Shown: piece after piece, positions 4,386 to 5,413 of the stretch | Layout of the letters: every line of letters begins with the position of its first letter | Position numbering within the stretch: position 1 is the first letter of the stretch | Source: an uncultured Lachnospiraceae bacterium | GTDB lineage: Bacteria; Bacillota; Clostridia; Lachnospirales; Lachnospiraceae | Length of the DNA stretch: 5,413 nt | Direction of reading: 5' to 3' | Assembly (NCBI GenBank): GCA_910585965.1 | Contig: CAJUHH010000035.1 | Span: 1 to 5,413 of the forward strand | The notes under the pieces: generated by a model | What the model saw: the letters and a program-made list of their open reading frames with translations, nothing else | The model's database searches: none | Told to the model about the DNA's origin: nothing | Position numbers and translations under genes: made by a program

Positions 4386-5246
4386 ATGTCAGGAAATATT
4401 AAAAATGTTATAGCAGTAATCGACTATATTGAAAGCCATTTGCATGAAAAGCTGGATCTGGAAACTATTGCGGAGGCACTGCATTACTCAAAGTACCATC
4501 TGCACCGGATGTTTACGGCCGCAGTTGGATTGACGATCCAGACCTATGCACAGCGCCGCAGATTGACCGAGGCCGCAAAGCTGCTTGTTTTTTCCGATAA
4601 ACCGATCCTCGAAATTGCGCTTGCTGCCGGATATGAGAGCCAGCAGTCTTTTACGGACGGTTTTAAGGCGATGTATAAAAAGGCTCCCAATCAATATAGG
4701 GAGGAAGAAGAATTTTACCCATTGCAGCTAAGATACATTTTGAATGAGAATCCTGCAAATTTAAAAGGGGAAAGCGGCTGGCAGCAGAAAATTGCCTGTG
4801 CAACAGAGGCAGATATCCCGGCATGGATGGAGATGGTGCGTCTTGTGATTGACGGTTTCCCGCATCTGGATGAGGGGCAGTATCTTGAACAGTTGAAAGA
4901 GTATATCAGGAATGGGCGTGCGCTGATACTAAAGGATGGCGATACCGCAGCCGGGATCATGGCGTTTCATGAAATGACGGGGAGCATCGACTTTCTGGGT
5001 GTGCATCCGCAATACCGGAAAAAGGGAATTGCCAGGGCATTTTGTGAAAAGGCGCTGCATGAACTGGTACGTTCCAAAGAGATTACTGTCACGACTTTCA
5101 GGGAGGGCGACAAAGCAGATACCGGACATCGGAAGACGATCAAAAGCCTTGGGTTTGCCGAGGCAGAACTGCTGGTCGAGTTCGGCTACCCGACACAGCG
5201 CTTTGTATTACGGCAAGAAGAAACGGAGGGAACGGAACATGGATGA
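4386..5246 (+). CDS. AraC-type HTH regulator fused to a GNAT acetyltransferase domain
   Basis: A 286-residue two-domain protein. Residues ~4-105 form an N-terminal AraC/XylS DNA-binding domain with both helix-turn-helix units: LDLETIAEALHYSKYHLHRMF, then ILEIALAAGYESQQSFTDGFKAMYKKAPNQYR, the conserved family ending. Residues ~135-280 are GNAT-like: IACATEADIPAWMEMVRL at the start, then the acetyl-CoA-binding loop in FLGVHPQYRKKGIARAFCEKAL (R211-K-K-G214-I-A216), then the late KSLGFAEAE motif. Family proteins of this HTH-first layout (MarA/Rob-like) often control efflux genes. The GNAT part could sense acetyl-CoA or a drug, or acetylate a drug. I chose ATG 4386 because AGAAGGAAG precedes it closely; the in-frame ATG 4359 falls inside the dyad and has no ribosome binding site. 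The stop overlaps the start of the MATE gene by 8 nt, so the two are co-translated. Confidence 0.88.
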   Translation: MSGNIKNVIAVIDYIESHLHEKLDLETIAEALHYSKYHLHRMFTAAVGLTIQTYAQRRRLTEAAKLLVFSDKPILEIALAAGYESQQSFTDGFKAMYKKAPNQYREEEEFYPLQLRYILNENPANLKGESGWQQKIACATEADIPAWMEMVRLVIDGFPHLDEGQYLEQLKEYIRNGRALILKDGDTAAGIMAFHEMTGSIDFLGVHPQYRKKGIARAFCEKALHELVRSKEITVTTFREGDKADTGHRKTIKSLGFAEAELLVEFGYPTQRFVLRQEETEGTEHG

Positions 5247-5413
5247 AATATTGGCAGAAGAAAATCCGCTTTCGCAGGACTTTGATATAAAGTCGCTGCT
5301 GAAATTCGCGCTTCCAACGATTGTAATGATGCTGCTCATGGGGCTGTATACGATGGTTGATACAATTTTTGTGGCACGGTTTGTAGGCACCAATGCGCTG
5401 TCGGCGCTCAATA
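5239..5413 (+). CDS. MATE-family multidrug/cation antiporter, N-terminal part (runs off the window)
   Basis: The first 58 codons of an inner-membrane exporter of the MATE group, which extrudes drugs in exchange for Na+ or H+. After a short polar N-terminus (MDEILAEENPLSQDFD) comes the typical first-helix region LLKFALPTIVMMLLMGLYTMVDTIFVARFVGTNALSALN, containing the conserved pattern P-x-I-x-x-M...Y-x-x-V-D-x-x-F-V...G-x-x-A-L-(S/A)-A. ATG 5239 has GGAGGG (5225-5230) 8 nt upstream, inside the AraC-GNAT gene, and overlaps that gene's stop (5244-5246). The overlap indicates an operon in which the regulator and pump are translationally coupled. A full-length family member is about 450 residues, so most of the gene is beyond the window. 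Substrate cannot be inferred. Confidence 0.87.
   Translation, partial: MDEILAEENPLSQDFDIKSLLKFALPTIVMMLLMGLYTMVDTIFVARFVGTNALSALN

Noticed and set aside
1..5413. CRISPR array, tRNA, rRNA, toxin-antitoxin or phage genes
   Set aside because: No regularly spaced repeats, no cloverleaf-like segments, and no reading frames of those families were seen on either strand.

Overview
The window looks like a piece of a Firmicutes genome, most likely a gut Lachnospiraceae/Clostridia. The evidence is strong AGGAGG-type ribosome binding sites, an HPK10 (AgrC-like) sensor kinase with a LytTR regulator remnant, a Lachnospiraceae-style NudC N-terminus, and a small lysine/glutamate-rich protein resembling a Clostridia-restricted DUF family. 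All supported genes are on the + strand. The organism assignment is inferred from style; no rRNA or marker gene is present.

Layout. (1) 1-552 is GC-rich. It holds the last 47 codons of an unidentified gene and, 11 nt later, the first ~126 codons of an NAD(+) diphosphatase (nudC-like) gene, cut off just after the first CxxC of its zinc ribbon. (2) 553-1802 is a complete-looking 1250-bp IS3-family insertion sequence: imperfect 21-bp terminal inverted repeats, orfA, an in-frame A-heptamer for -1 frameshifting, and orfB with an intact DDE triad. (3) 1803-1964 is the last ~53 codons of a LytTR response regulator whose receiver domain and start are missing. Its stop overlaps the start of a full-length, multi-spanning GHKL sensor histidine kinase (to 3405). 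(4) 3536-4183 is a stand-alone small protein with a charged coiled-coil tail, resembling the DUF6033 group. (5) 4335-5413 is an apparent operon: a promoter-like region with a perfect 8-bp dyad, an AraC-type HTH fused to a GNAT acetyltransferase domain, and, overlapping by 8 nt, the start of a MATE-family multidrug exporter that runs off the window.

Interpretation. The IS does not sit inside one gene. Its left side is a nudC 5' end and its right side is a response-regulator 3' end, no target-site duplication is visible, and base composition differs across it. The simplest reading is an IS-mediated deletion or recombination that destroyed both nudC and the regulator and left the kinase without its genetic partner; an assembly join at a repeated IS must be excluded first. 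The AraC-GNAT/MATE pair is a plausible self-contained drug-response module: regulator and possible modifying or sensing domain in one protein, translationally coupled to an efflux pump. I found no CRISPR array, tRNA, rRNA or recognisable riboswitch, and no clear evidence of a wholly new system. The AraC-GNAT-MATE unit and the IS junction are the parts most worth a second look.
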